DNA of 42,564 bases from an uncultured Bacilli bacterium (GTDB lineage Bacteria; Bacillota_I; Bacilli_A; RF39; UBA660). The notes below the pieces were generated by a model that did no database searches, was not told where the DNA came from, and saw nothing but the letters and a program-made list of their open reading frames with translations. Of the stretch, positions 7,342-15,404 are shown in pieces; the stretch's first letter is position 1, and the number at the start of each line of letters is the position of its first letter. The stretch covers positions 1 to 42,564 of the forward strand of contig CAJOJR010000015.1 of NCBI GenBank assembly GCA_905235065.1, in the 5' to 3' direction. The position numbers were made by a program, and so were the translations under genes.

Positions 7342-9892
7342 CGATCAAACTATTAATGAAAGAAGACTAACTATATCAGATGTATATGCGGCTACATCTT
7401 ACTATTTAAATTTACAATATGGTGTGGGACATTTAGATGAAATAGACCATTTGGGTAACAGAAGAGTTAGACAAAGCGGCGAACTTATTGGTAACCAATT
7501 TAAAGTTGGTATTGAAAGAATGGAAAGAGTAATAAGAGAAAGAATGTCTACTCAAGAAATAGATGCTGTTACTCCTAAAAGTTTAATTAACATTCGTCCA
7601 GTTACTGCTGCTTTAAAAGAATTCTTTGGTAGTTCGCAATTATCAAAATTCATGGATCAAATAAATCCAGTAGCAGAATTAAATGATAAAAGACGTCTTA
7701 GTGCTTTAGGACCAGGAGGATTATCTAGAGATAGAGCTGGTATGGAAGTTCGTGACGTTAACCCATCTCATTATGGAAGAATTTGTCCAATTGAAACTCC
7801 AGAAGGACAAAACATTGGACTTATTACATCACTTGCAAGTTATGCTAAAGTAAATGAATATGGATTTATAATGACACCTTATAGAAAAGTAGTTAATGGT
7901 GTTGTGCAAAAAGATATAGTATATATGACTGCTGATGAAGAAGAAGATTACTATATTTCACAAGCTACAATTAATTGTGATGCAAAAGGTAAAATTCTTG
8001 ATGAGCAAGTACCTGCTAGATTAGGCGGAGAGAACTTAATTATACCAACTGAAAAAGTAAACTATATAGATGTATCTCCTAACCAAATTGTATCTATTAC
8101 AACATCAATGATTCCATTTATGGAACATGATGATGCTAATAGAACACTAATGGGAGCTAACATGCAACGTCAAGCAGTACCTCTATTAAAACCTGAAGCT
8201 CCAATTGTTGGAACAGGTGTTGAATATATGGCTGCTCATGATTCTGGTGCTGTAGTAGTGGCAGAAGAAGATGGTGTAGTTGATTATGTTGATGCTAAAA
8301 AAATAGTTGTAAAAGGTACCGATAATAAGAAACATACATATGAAATGATATCTTATCAAAGAAGTAATGCTGAAACTTGTTATAATCAACATCCGATTGT
8401 TAGAAAAGGGGATGCAGTACGTAAAGATATGGTTCTTGCTGATGGACCTTCAACTGAAAATGGAGAGTTAGCATTAGGACGTAACCTTTTAGTTGCATTC
8501 ATGACATTTAATGGTTATAACTATGAAGATGCTGTAATACTTAATGAAAGAATAGTTAAAGATGATGTACTTACAATGGTACACATTGAAATGAAAGAAA
8601 TAGAGTGTAGAGATACTAAACTTGGACCTGAAGAATTTACAAGAGATATTCCAAATGTTAGTGAAGAGGCACGTAAAAACTTAGGGGAAGACGGTATCAT
8701 TAGAATAGGTACTGAAGTAAAAGAAAATGATATCCTAGTAGGTAAAGTAACACCTAAAGGTGTACAAGAATTATCTAGTGAAGAAAAATTATTACATGCT
8801 ATATTCGGTGAAAAAACTCGTGAAGTTAGAGATACTTCATTAAGAGTTCCACACGGATCTGATGGAATAGTTCATGATGTTCAAATTTTCACTAAAGAAA
8901 ATTCTGATGAACTTCCAGCTGGTGTTTCTAAAATCGTTAGAGTATATCTTATTAAGAAGAGAAAGATGCAAGTCGGTGATAAGATGGCTGGTCGTCATGG
9001 TAACTCTCTTGTATTACCTGAAGAAGATATGCCATACTTGCCAGATGGTACTCCAGTTGATATCATGCTTAATCCATTAGGTGTTCCATCTCGTATGAAC
9101 TTAGGACAAATACTAGAATTACATATGGGTAATGCTGGTAGAAAATTAGGATGTAAGATTTGTACTCCAGTATTTGATAGTGCTTCTATTAAAGATATAG
9201 AAGATATTACTAAAGAAGCTGGATTAGATGCTGATTATAAAACTGATTTATATGATGGAAGAACTGGTGAAAAATTTGATAAGAGAGTGGCTGTTGGTGT
9301 CATGTATATGATAAGACTTGTTCACATGGTTGATGATAAATTGCATGCTCGTGCTACTGGACCTTATTCATTAGTTACACAACAACCACTTGGTGGTAAA
9401 GCTCAATTTGGTGGACAAAGATTTGGTGAAATGGAAGTTTGGGCATTATATGCATATGGTGCCGCACACGTACTTCAAGAAATATTAACAATCAAATCAG
9501 ATGATGTATTAGGAAGAGTTAAAGTATATGAAGAATTAGTTAAAGGACAACCTGTTGATCAAGCTGGCGTTCCAGAATCATTCAGAGTATTAATTAAAGA
9601 ATTCCAAGCATTAGGACTTGATATTTCAGTAATAACTAAATCTGGAGAAACCAAAGAAATTAAAGATCTTGAAGATGAAGAAGATAAATTAGATACTCCT
9701 GTTACAATTGATGAAATTGATATTAATAAAGAGTCAGAACCGGTTGTTGAACCAGGAGATGAACAAATAGAAGAAGAATATGATGAAAATGACGGGTTTG
9801 AGGATGAAGATGAAGAGGAAATCGAAAAAGATTTTGAAGCATTCGCAAATTCAGGAATTGAAGATAGTTTTGTAGAGGGGAGTGAAGAATAA
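7301..9892 (+). CDS. rpoB: RNA polymerase beta subunit, C-terminal part (frame 2)
   Basis: Holds the rest of beta: the rifampicin pocket ([30 protein letters not shown]), the catalytic core and C-terminal clamp ([19 protein letters not shown]). The upstream limit given is the first in-frame ATG; biologically it should continue from the first part. A striking feature is [14 protein letters not shown] near 9005: the family reads RHGNKGVVS, so four residues including an active-site lysine are missing without loss of frame. The end carries an acidic tail rich in Glu and Asp. The stop overlaps the rpoC start (TAATG). Confidence 0.92.
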   Translation: MLMMEVIILKVIGNDQTINERRLTISDVYAATSYYLNLQYGVGHLDEIDHLGNRRVRQSGELIGNQFKVGIERMERVIRERMSTQEIDAVTPKSLINIRPVTAALKEFFGSSQLSKFMDQINPVAELNDKRRLSALGPGGLSRDRAGMEVRDVNPSHYGRICPIETPEGQNIGLITSLASYAKVNEYGFIMTPYRKVVNGVVQKDIVYMTADEEEDYYISQATINCDAKGKILDEQVPARLGGENLIIPTEKVNYIDVSPNQIVSITTSMIPFMEHDDANRTLMGANMQRQAVPLLKPEAPIVGTGVEYMAAHDSGAVVVAEEDGVVDYVDAKKIVVKGTDNKKHTYEMISYQRSNAETCYNQHPIVRKGDAVRKDMVLADGPSTENGELALGRNLLVAFMTFNGYNYEDAVILNERIVKDDVLTMVHIEMKEIECRDTKLGPEEFTRDIPNVSEEARKNLGEDGIIRIGTEVKENDILVGKVTPKGVQELSSEEKLLHAIFGEKTREVRDTSLRVPHGSDGIVHDVQIFTKENSDELPAGVSKIVRVYLIKKRKMQVGDKMAGRHGNSLVLPEEDMPYLPDGTPVDIMLNPLGVPSRMNLGQILELHMGNAGRKLGCKICTPVFDSASIKDIEDITKEAGLDADYKTDLYDGRTGEKFDKRVAVGVMYMIRLVHMVDDKLHARATGPYSLVTQQPLGGKAQFGGQRFGEMEVWALYAYGAAHVLQEILTIKSDDVLGRVKVYEELVKGQPVDQAGVPESFRVLIKEFQALGLDISVITKSGETKEIKDLEDEEDKLDTPVTIDEIDINKESEPVVEPGDEQIEEEYDENDGFEDEDEEEIEKDFEAFANSGIEDSFVEGSEE

Positions 9893-11712
9893 TGGAAGTA
9901 AATGATTTTGCAGGAATTCGTATAGGAATTGCATCCCCAGAGAAAATTAGATCTTGGTCTTATGGAGAAGTTAAAAAACCAGAAACTATAAATTATAGAA
10001 CACTTAAACCTGAAAGAGATGGACTATTTTGTGAAAAAATATTTGGTCCAACTAAAGATTATGAATGTTCATGTAAGAAATATAGAAGACTTAGATATAA
10101 AAATGTAATATGTGATAGATGTGGAGTAGAAGTAACTCGTTCTAAAGTTCGTAGAGAACGTATGGGCCATATCGAGCTTGCTTCTCCAGTTGCACATATT
10201 TGGTATACAAAAGGTGTACCTCCTAAAATTGGTCTAGTTCTTGGTATGTCTCCAAGAGACTTGGAAGAAGTAATTTACTTTGTAAGTTATGTAGTACTAG
10301 ATCCAGGAATTACAACTTTAGAGAAAAAACAAATATTATCTGATAAAGAATATAGAGCAAACTATGAAAAATATGGTAATGGCTTTAAAGTTGGTATGGG
10401 AGCTGAAGCTATTAAAACATTATTATCAGAAGTTGATTTGGATAAAGAAATTAAACAAATTAAGAAGGAACTTGAAAAAGCTCAAGGTCAAAAGAAAATT
10501 AGTCTTGTTAAGAGATTAGATTGCTTAAATGCATTTAAAGAAAGTGGTAATAGACCTGAATGGATGATATTAGATGTTCTTCCAGTAATACCACCAGATA
10601 TTAGACCTATGATTCAACTTCCAGGAGGAAGATTTGCTACTAGTGATTTAAATGATTTATATAGAAGAATTATTAATAGAAATAATCGTTTAAAGAAACT
10701 ATTAGAATTAGGTGCTCCTACAATTATCGTACAAAATGAAAAACGTATGCTTCAAGAAGCAGTAGATGCTTTAATTGATAATGGTAGACGTGGAAGAAGT
10801 GTACAAGGTGTAGGAAATAGAGCGTTAAAGAGTTTATCTTCAATGTTAAAAGGTAAACAAGGTAGATTTAGACAAAACTTATTAGGTAAACGTGTTGACT
10901 ATTCTGGTCGTAGTGTTATCGTAGTTGGTCCAAATCTAAAAATGCATGAATGTGGTGTTCCAAAAGAAATGGCTTTAGAGTTATTTAAACCACATGTAAT
11001 TCATGAAATAGTTGAAAGAGACTTAGCTCATAATATAAAAGGTGCTAAAAAATTAATAGATGCACAAGATGAAAGAATTTGGGATATAGTTGAAGATGTT
11101 ATTAAAGAACATCCTGTAATGCTAAACCGTGCACCAACTCTACATAGATTAGGTATTCAAGCGTTTGAACCTAAACTAGTTGGTGGTAAAGCCTTAAGAC
11201 TTCACCCTCTAGTATGTACTGCATTTAACGCAGACTTCGATGGTGATCAAATGGCTATTCACGTACCACTTTCAGAAGAAGCACAAGCAGAAGCAAGAAT
11301 CCTTATGTTAGGTGCTAATAATATCCTAAGTCCAAAAGATGGAAAACCAATTGTTACTCCATCACAAGATATGGTACTTGGTAATTACTATCTAACAATG
11401 GAAGAAGCTGGATTACCTCTAGAAGGACATGCTTATAAGAGTCCAGATGAAGTATTAATGGCTTATGAAAGAAAAGACATAACACTTCATACAAGAGTAT
11501 GTCTACTTGCTAAAACATTTAGACACAAAGTATTTACTGATGATCAAAGAGAAAAGTATTTAGTTACTACTCCTGGTAAAATTATATTCAATGAAATATT
11601 ACCAGATACATATCCTTACTTAAATGAACCAAGTAAAGAGAATATTGAGCATTTAACTCCAGATAAATTTTTCTTAGAAAAAGGAACAAATTTAGTTGAA
11701 GCGGTTAATTAA
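9892..11712 (+). CDS. rpoC: RNA polymerase beta-prime, N-terminal part (RpoC1-like, frame 1)
   Basis: 606 residues covering the clamp with the zinc-binding Cys set (CSCKK and CDRCGV), the bridge to the active site and the metal-binding [16 protein letters not shown] (about residues 444-459). ATG overlaps the rpoB stop; SD AGAGGGGAG. The frame closes at TAA 11710-11712 just after [11 protein letters not shown]. The stop lies in TTAATTAA; with one TTAA the reading would be EAVKNMPL in frame with the second part, as in the family. The break matches the place where cyanobacterial and plastid beta-prime is split into rpoC1 and rpoC2. Confidence 0.92.
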   Translation: MEVNDFAGIRIGIASPEKIRSWSYGEVKKPETINYRTLKPERDGLFCEKIFGPTKDYECSCKKYRRLRYKNVICDRCGVEVTRSKVRRERMGHIELASPVAHIWYTKGVPPKIGLVLGMSPRDLEEVIYFVSYVVLDPGITTLEKKQILSDKEYRANYEKYGNGFKVGMGAEAIKTLLSEVDLDKEIKQIKKELEKAQGQKKISLVKRLDCLNAFKESGNRPEWMILDVLPVIPPDIRPMIQLPGGRFATSDLNDLYRRIINRNNRLKKLLELGAPTIIVQNEKRMLQEAVDALIDNGRRGRSVQGVGNRALKSLSSMLKGKQGRFRQNLLGKRVDYSGRSVIVVGPNLKMHECGVPKEMALELFKPHVIHEIVERDLAHNIKGAKKLIDAQDERIWDIVEDVIKEHPVMLNRAPTLHRLGIQAFEPKLVGGKALRLHPLVCTAFNADFDGDQMAIHVPLSEEAQAEARILMLGANNILSPKDGKPIVTPSQDMVLGNYYLTMEEAGLPLEGHAYKSPDEVLMAYERKDITLHTRVCLLAKTFRHKVFTDDQREKYLVTTPGKIIFNEILPDTYPYLNEPSKENIEHLTPDKFFLEKGTNLVEAVN

Positions 11713-13522
11713 GAATATGCCTTTAACTGATGCGTTCAAAAAAGGAGATTTGGGAAAAATAATTGCTCAAATATTCAAAAGATATAAAACTACTGAAACT
11801 TCAGTAATGCTTGATAAACTTAAGAATTTAGGTTTCAAACATTCAACACTTGCTGGTATAACATTCTCTTTATCAGATATAACTGATAGTGATGTAAAAC
11901 AAACAGTAATTGATGAAACAAATAAAACAATTGAACAAATTAATAAACAATTTAAACGTGGTTTAATAACAGATCAAGAAAGACATGACAAAGTTGTTAA
12001 ATTATGGTTTGATGCTAAAGATAAAGTTCAAGCAGATTTAGTTGAAAAAGCTTCTAAAGATTTAGAAAATCCACTTAACTTAATCTTTAACTCAGGAGCA
12101 AGAGGAAGTAAAGCACAATTAGTTCAATTATCTGGTATGCGTGGTATCATGTCAAAGACAGATAACTCTTCTGTGGAAATCCCAATCTTAGCTTCATTTA
12201 AAGATGGTCTAGATGTACAAGAATTCTTCTTAAGTACGCATGGATCAAGAAAAGGTACAGCTGATACAGCTCTTCGTACTGCTGATGCTGGTTACTTAAC
12301 TCGTAGACTAGTTGATGTTGTACAAGATGTAATCGTAAGAGAACAAGATTGTGGAACTATTCAAGGTGTAGAAGTATCTGCATTTGTTGATGAAAAGAGT
12401 GGTGCTGTTCTTGAAAGTTTAGGAGAAAGAATTTTAGGTAGATATTCTAATCAAAAAATTATTAATCCTGAAACTAAAGAAGTTATCCTTGAAAAAGGTG
12501 AATTAATAACTGAAGCTATAGTTGATAAAATTGAAAAAGCTGGTATTAAATCAGTTGAAATTAGAAGTATACTTACATGTAAAACAGAAAATGGTGTATG
12601 TTGTAAATGTTATGGTAGAAACCTTGCAACTGGATCAACTGTTGAAGTTGGTGAAGCTATTGGTATTATGGCTGCTCAATCAATTGGTGAACCTGGTACA
12701 CAGTTAACCATGAGAACATTCCATACTGGTGGTGTTGCTGGTGCAGGAGATATAACTCAAGGTCTTCCAAGAGTTGAAGAATTATTTGAAGCAAGAAGTC
12801 CAAAAGTTAAGGCTACAATTGCTGAAATCAGTGGTAAAGTAACTAAAATATCAGAAGGAGATAAAGGAAAATATAAAATTTATGTTACTAATGATGTTGA
12901 AGTTAGAGAACATGTAACAATGTATAACTCAAAACTTGCTGTTGAATTAAAACAAGAAGTAGAAGCAGGACAACCTTTAACAGAAGGCGCAATTGCTCCA
13001 AAAGAATTACTTGCTGTAACAGATCCAATTACTGTTCAAGAGTATATCTTAAAAGAAATCCAAAAAGTTTATAAATCTCAAGGTGTTGATATGTCTGATA
13101 AACACGTAGAAGTTGTTGTTAAGAGAATGATACCTAAGATGAAAATTGTTGATCCAGGAGATACTACATTCATTGAAGGAACTGCTGTATCAATTAAGGA
13201 ATTTGGTGAGGTTAATAAACCAATTATCATAAGTGGTGGAGTACCTGCTACTGGTAAACCAGTATTACTTGGTATTACTAAGGCATCTCTAGAAACTGAT
13301 TCATTCTTATCAGCTGCATCATTCCAAGAAACTACAAGAATCTTAACAGATGCATCTATAAGAGGAAAAGTTGATCACTTAAGAGGATTAAAAGAAAATG
13401 TTATCCTAGGTAAATTGATAGGTGCTAGAGAGTATTCTGATATTGAATTAGAACTTTCAAAAGAACTAATTAGTGAAGATGCTGCAGAAGCACTAGAAGA
13501 AACATTTATATTAGATAAATAA
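11696..13522 (+). CDS. rpoC: RNA polymerase beta-prime, C-terminal part (RpoC2-like, frame 2)
   Basis: About 600 residues: [14 protein letters not shown] at the N-end, [12 protein letters not shown], bridge helix and trigger loop region ([23 protein letters not shown] within the core), the second Cys cluster ([20 protein letters not shown]) and [19 protein letters not shown]. If translated alone, ATG 11717, four bases after the stop of part one, would be a good reinitiation start; TTG 11696 is the tracked one. Near the end [10 protein letters not shown] is followed by GAREYSDI, whereas the family has LIPAGTG: four codons (PAGT) appear to be gone. Closed by a terminator. Confidence 0.92.
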   Translation: MKRLIKNMPLTDAFKKGDLGKIIAQIFKRYKTTETSVMLDKLKNLGFKHSTLAGITFSLSDITDSDVKQTVIDETNKTIEQINKQFKRGLITDQERHDKVVKLWFDAKDKVQADLVEKASKDLENPLNLIFNSGARGSKAQLVQLSGMRGIMSKTDNSSVEIPILASFKDGLDVQEFFLSTHGSRKGTADTALRTADAGYLTRRLVDVVQDVIVREQDCGTIQGVEVSAFVDEKSGAVLESLGERILGRYSNQKIINPETKEVILEKGELITEAIVDKIEKAGIKSVEIRSILTCKTENGVCCKCYGRNLATGSTVEVGEAIGIMAAQSIGEPGTQLTMRTFHTGGVAGAGDITQGLPRVEELFEARSPKVKATIAEISGKVTKISEGDKGKYKIYVTNDVEVREHVTMYNSKLAVELKQEVEAGQPLTEGAIAPKELLAVTDPITVQEYILKEIQKVYKSQGVDMSDKHVEVVVKRMIPKMKIVDPGDTTFIEGTAVSIKEFGEVNKPIIISGGVPATGKPVLLGITKASLETDSFLSAASFQETTRILTDASIRGKVDHLRGLKENVILGKLIGAREYSDIELELSKELISEDAAEALEETFILDK

Positions 13523-13548
13523 GACAAGGCAAACTTGTCTTTTTATTT
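13521..13548 (+). terminator. rpoC terminator
   Basis: AAGACAAG, loop, CTTGTCTT and T run. The 3' arm TTGTCT doubles as -35 of the following antisense-RNA promoter. Similar hairpins close both downstream membrane-protein genes. Confidence 0.85.
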
Positions 13549-13563
13549 TGAATTTGATAAAAT
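13535..13563 (+). promoter_or_regulatory. Promoter of antisense RNA, copy 1
   Basis: TTGTCT (13535-13540), 17-bp spacer, extended -10 TGATAAAAT (TAAAAT 13558-13563). The -35 is part of the rpoC terminator 3' arm. The same promoter is present in copy 2. Confidence 0.7.
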
Positions 13564-13569
13564 GTATTT

Positions 13570-13676
13570 ATTGAAGGAAACTTCATAAAATAAAAAAGGA
13601 CACACCTCAAAGAGTAGGTGTGCTTCCGGAATTTGGTTGCACACTAACATCGTTTCGATGCTAGTGTGCTTTTCTT
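13570..13676 (+). ncRNA. Putative antitoxin antisense RNA, copy 1
   Basis: Predicted RNA of about 105 nt from the upstream promoter to the hairpin GCACACTAACATCG-TTT-CGATGCTAGTGTGC (13639-13669) with TTTTCTT. It has no ORF with an SD. It carries ACACACCT ... AGGTGTGCTTCC (13600-13627), and the 5' end of the opposite toxin mRNA carries the same words, so the two RNAs can pair both at these repeats and through their convergent 3' overlap. This is the layout of RNA II in Fst/par systems. Function inferred. Confidence 0.65.
13586..13623 (-). terminator. Terminator of toxin mRNA, copy 1
   Basis: On the minus strand GCACACCT (13623-13616) pairs with AGGTGTGT (13607-13600) and is followed by CCTTTTTTATTTT. 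It would end the toxin mRNA inside the antisense RNA gene, giving an overlap of roughly 85 nt or more. Confidence 0.65.
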
Positions 13677-13677
13677 A

Positions 13678-13752
13678 CTATATTAATACTATAAATAATA
13701 ATATAAGTAATAAGATGATTATGAAAAAATAAGATTTATCATGTTGACTCAT
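13678..13752 (-). CDS. 24-aa hydrophobic peptide, putative type I toxin, copy 1
   Basis: Too short for the ORF track. ATG (13752) follows a strong SD GGGAGGTG at good spacing. The peptide starts MSQHDKSYFF and then is nothing but Ile, Leu, Phe and Val to its end: a single membrane helix with a short polar head, like type I toxins that depolarise membranes. Copy 2 gives another 24-aa peptide with the same MSxxxxSYFxII plan. The gene has its own promoter, an SD-masking hairpin and a convergent antisense RNA. Not similar in sequence to Fst, TxpA or Ldr as far as I can recall. Confidence 0.72.
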   Translation of the reverse strand: MSQHDKSYFFIIILLLILLFIVLI

Positions 13753-13761
13753 AATTATCAC

Positions 13762-13788
13762 CTCCCTTACTTTTATAGAATAAGGAAG
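13762..13788 (-). promoter_or_regulatory. SD-sequestering hairpin of toxin mRNA, copy 1
   Basis: In the minus-strand RNA CUUCCUUA (13788-13781) pairs over 8 bp, with one G-U, with UAAGGGAG (13769-13762), which contains the toxin SD. This should keep the toxin untranslated until the fold changes, as known for Fst RNA I. Confidence 0.7.
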
Positions 13789-13823
13789 CACACAACTAAC
13801 ATCTATTAAGGTGTGTCTGTGAC

Positions 13824-13852
13824 ATAATAACATATTAAAAATAGTGATGCAA
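13824..13852 (-). promoter_or_regulatory. Toxin promoter, copy 1
   Basis: Minus strand TTGCAT (13852-13847), 17-bp spacer, TATTAT (13829-13824). Leader of about 65 nt before the ATG. Copy 2 has the same TTGCAT-17-TATTAT. Confidence 0.75.
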
Positions 13853-13963
13853 ATCGCTATTTTTAAGTTTTATAGAGTATAAAACATCATATAAATTAAT
13901 TATTACTTAATACATAATTTAAATATATTTTTATAAAACTTAAATATATACAAAATTATAATA

Positions 13964-14016
13964 TTTACACTGTAAATGTAAAATATAGTCAACATAATAA
14001 ATATAGTCAACATAAT
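13964..14016. promoter_or_regulatory. Operator-like palindrome and 18-bp tandem repeat, copy 1
   Basis: TTTAC-ACT-GTAAA (13964-13976) is palindromic and is also found in copy 2. Right after it an 18-bp unit AAATATAGTCAACATAAT stands twice in perfect tandem (13981-13998, 13999-14016). On the minus strand the repeat makes TTGACT-17-TATATT, a possible second promoter facing the toxin. TATACT at 14031-14036 may be the -10 for the plus-strand gene. Binding protein unknown. Confidence 0.5.
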
Positions 14017-14059
14017 AATAATAAATGTTGTATACTCATAACAGAAAGGAAGTAAAAGA

Positions 14060-14878
14060 ATGGAAAGTAAAAAGAGTATGCCACCAATATTAATAGTAAT
14101 ATTAACAGTAATTGGTACATGTCTAGTGGGATTTTTGGTATATTATGGAATAAATTATTTTAAAGATGAAGAAACACCTAATAATTCAGTAGATGATAAT
14201 CCACCTAATGTAGTGAGTCCAGTTGGAGAAGAAATAGATTTTCCACAGAAATCAGATGATAGTGTTGCATTAGGAAATTTATCAGAGTATTTAAGCAAAG
14301 AGGTGTTTAAAACAGATTTTAAGAATTTAGAATTTACTAAAAACGGAAATAAATTAGTAATAAGTTGTGAAAAATATTTTGATAAAATACAATCATGTGG
14401 AAGTATAAAAGTTAATATTAATAATGAATTTGATGTAATCATTGGAAAAGAGGAACAAGGTTCGTTCAGTAATGCAAAGGATAAGGATGATTTAATGTAT
14501 GATCCGTTTGATTTGCTTGTTAAGTCATATTATTTCTTCAAAACTAGTAAATATTATGTGGTTTATAATGCATATGAGTATAGTATGAGAGATGATAACA
14601 ATATAAAAATATATAATAATTCCAATGAAGTTTATAATGTTTCTTGGGTAAAGTCCGGTTATTGGTTAAATGAAAACGATTGGCTTAATAACTCCAAAAT
14701 TTTAAACGTTAACCCAGTTATTGTTAATGAAACACTTCATTATGTGCATCAAACAGATACGAGTGCTGGTAATTATGGAATTTTAGTACATTATACAATA
14801 GATTTAAGTAAAGATGTGATACAAGTGACTTTTGTTAAAGAATTCGCTGCATATTATACTGGTGAATATCAAAAATAA
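14060..14878 (+). CDS. Membrane-anchored exported protein of the duplicated module, copy 1
   Basis: 272 aa, not recognised. Short basic N-terminus MESKKS, one membrane helix (about residues 9-31: ILIVILTVIGTCLVGFLV), then a Pro/Asn/Asp/Glu-rich stalk and a 200-residue outer domain of beta type rich in Tyr, Asn and Lys. Two Cys (ISCEKY and QSCGS) could form a disulfide outside. SD AAAGGAAG. The paralogue at 15405 shares the anchor, the stalk words PNNSVD and the EKIDFPQ/EEIDFPQ segment. Placed after a toxin-antitoxin unit in both copies; no functional link is proven. Confidence 0.75.
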   Translation: MESKKSMPPILIVILTVIGTCLVGFLVYYGINYFKDEETPNNSVDDNPPNVVSPVGEEIDFPQKSDDSVALGNLSEYLSKEVFKTDFKNLEFTKNGNKLVISCEKYFDKIQSCGSIKVNINNEFDVIIGKEEQGSFSNAKDKDDLMYDPFDLLVKSYYFFKTSKYYVVYNAYEYSMRDDNNIKIYNNSNEVYNVSWVKSGYWLNENDWLNNSKILNVNPVIVNETLHYVHQTDTSAGNYGILVHYTIDLSKDVIQVTFVKEFAAYYTGEYQK

Positions 14879-14907
14879 AAAGACATGGTAACTTGTCTTT
14901 TTATTTT
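14878..14907 (+). terminator. Terminator after copy 1 membrane protein
   Basis: AAAAGACA (14878-14885) pairs with TGTCTTTT (14894-14901), then T-rich. Like the rpoC terminator, its 3' arm supplies TTGTCT as -35 of the next antisense RNA. Confidence 0.75.
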
Positions 14908-14921
14908 AAATTTGATAAAAT
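14893..14921 (+). promoter_or_regulatory. Promoter of antisense RNA, copy 2
   Basis: TTGTCT (14893-14898), 17-bp spacer, TGATAAAAT (TAAAAT 14916-14921); same as in copy 1. Confidence 0.7.
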
Positions 14922-14927
14922 GTATTT

Positions 14928-15035
14928 ACTGAAGGAAACTTCATATAATAAAAAAGGACATGCTCTAAAGATATTAGAAGCATTCCATAAAAATGGGGCC
15001 CTAACACTTAGGTGTTAGGGCATTGTATTTTATTT
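14928..15035 (+). ncRNA. Putative antitoxin antisense RNA, copy 2
   Basis: Starts like copy 1 (GAAGGAAACTTCAT) but then differs. It carries GGACATGCT ... AGAAGCATTCC, while the opposite toxin mRNA leader has GACATGCTT ... TGCATTCC. It ends with the 10-bp hairpin GCCCTAACAC/GTGTTAGGGC (14998-15021) and a T-rich stretch. Copy 1 uses other repeat words, again the same in both of its RNAs, so each antisense RNA seems matched to its own toxin. Confidence 0.63.
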
Positions 15036-15104
15036 TAATATTGTAAATATCAAGATAATTAAGGCTATAATAATTATAAAATAAGAAAACTCTCTTTTAC
15101 TCAT
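15030..15104 (-). CDS. 24-aa hydrophobic peptide, putative type I toxin, copy 2
   Basis: Too short for the ORF track. SD AAAGGAGGTG precedes ATG (15104). Peptide begins MSKREFSYFI and continues as an Ile/Leu/Phe/Ala helix ending ILK. Same length and same SYF position as the copy 1 peptide, although the DNA has diverged, which speaks for selection on the peptide. It has its own promoter, an SD hairpin and a convergent antisense RNA. Confidence 0.72.
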   Translation of the reverse strand: MSKREFSYFIIIIALIILIFTILK

Positions 15105-15115
15105 ATTTTTCACCT

Positions 15116-15136
15116 CCTTTAAACTAAGTTTAAAGG
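15116..15136 (-). promoter_or_regulatory. SD-sequestering hairpin of toxin mRNA, copy 2
   Basis: In the minus-strand RNA CCUUUAAAC (15136-15128) pairs perfectly over 9 bp with GUUUAAAGG (15124-15116), loop UUA; the 3' arm runs into the SD AAAGGAGG. Sequence differs from copy 1 but the masking role is the same. Confidence 0.72.
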
Positions 15137-15169
15137 AATGCACTAACACTTTTTAAGCATGTCTAAGTG

Positions 15170-15198
15170 ATAATAACACATTAAAAATGGCCATGCAA
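15170..15198 (-). promoter_or_regulatory. Toxin promoter, copy 2
   Basis: Minus strand TTGCAT (15198-15193), 17-bp spacer, TATTAT (15175-15170). Confidence 0.75.
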
Positions 15199-15312
15199 AT
15201 CGATACTTTCAAAAGTTTTAATAATACAATAAATACATATAATTTTTATTTCCATTATATGCAATTTTTAATTTTTATTTATCGAATATTAAAAATATAT
15301 AAATTCTAATAA

Positions 15313-15325
15313 TTTACACCGTAAA
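15313..15325. promoter_or_regulatory. Operator-like palindrome, copy 2
   Basis: TTTAC-ACC-GTAAA followed by TGTAAAATGTAAATT; the same motif precedes the copy 1 membrane-protein gene. TATAAT at 15369-15374 could serve the plus-strand gene, but no good -35 is seen, which would fit an activator or repressor site here. Confidence 0.45.
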
Positions 15326-15404
15326 TGTAAAATGTAAATTATAAATAATGCAATTGTTATATATATAGTATAATAAAACATATGAAAGGTAGTGAATAAA
15401 AAAT

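Noticed and set aside
7330-7345. Programmed +1 frameshift of the prfB kind at AGG-TAA in rpoB
   Set aside because: The codons before the stop (S-Y-R) do not fit the family, whereas the shifted frame already fits upstream of it (VIG). The change must lie before the AGT codon, not at the stop.
11705-11712. Palindromes (TTAATTAA, AAGCTT, TTCGAA, AATATT) at or near the indel sites as a common cause
   Set aside because: Such short palindromes are frequent in AT-rich DNA; AAGCTT also occurs several times in intact genes here. No shared motif convincingly links the sites.
12522-12707. 61-aa plus-strand ORF inside rpoC
   Set aside because: Alternative frame of a highly conserved coding region, no SD.
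13639-13669. Hairpins in the 13.6-15.1 kb region as transposon ends or CRISPR repeats
   Set aside because: No transposase, no spaced repeat array, and each hairpin is explained as a terminator of a short RNA.
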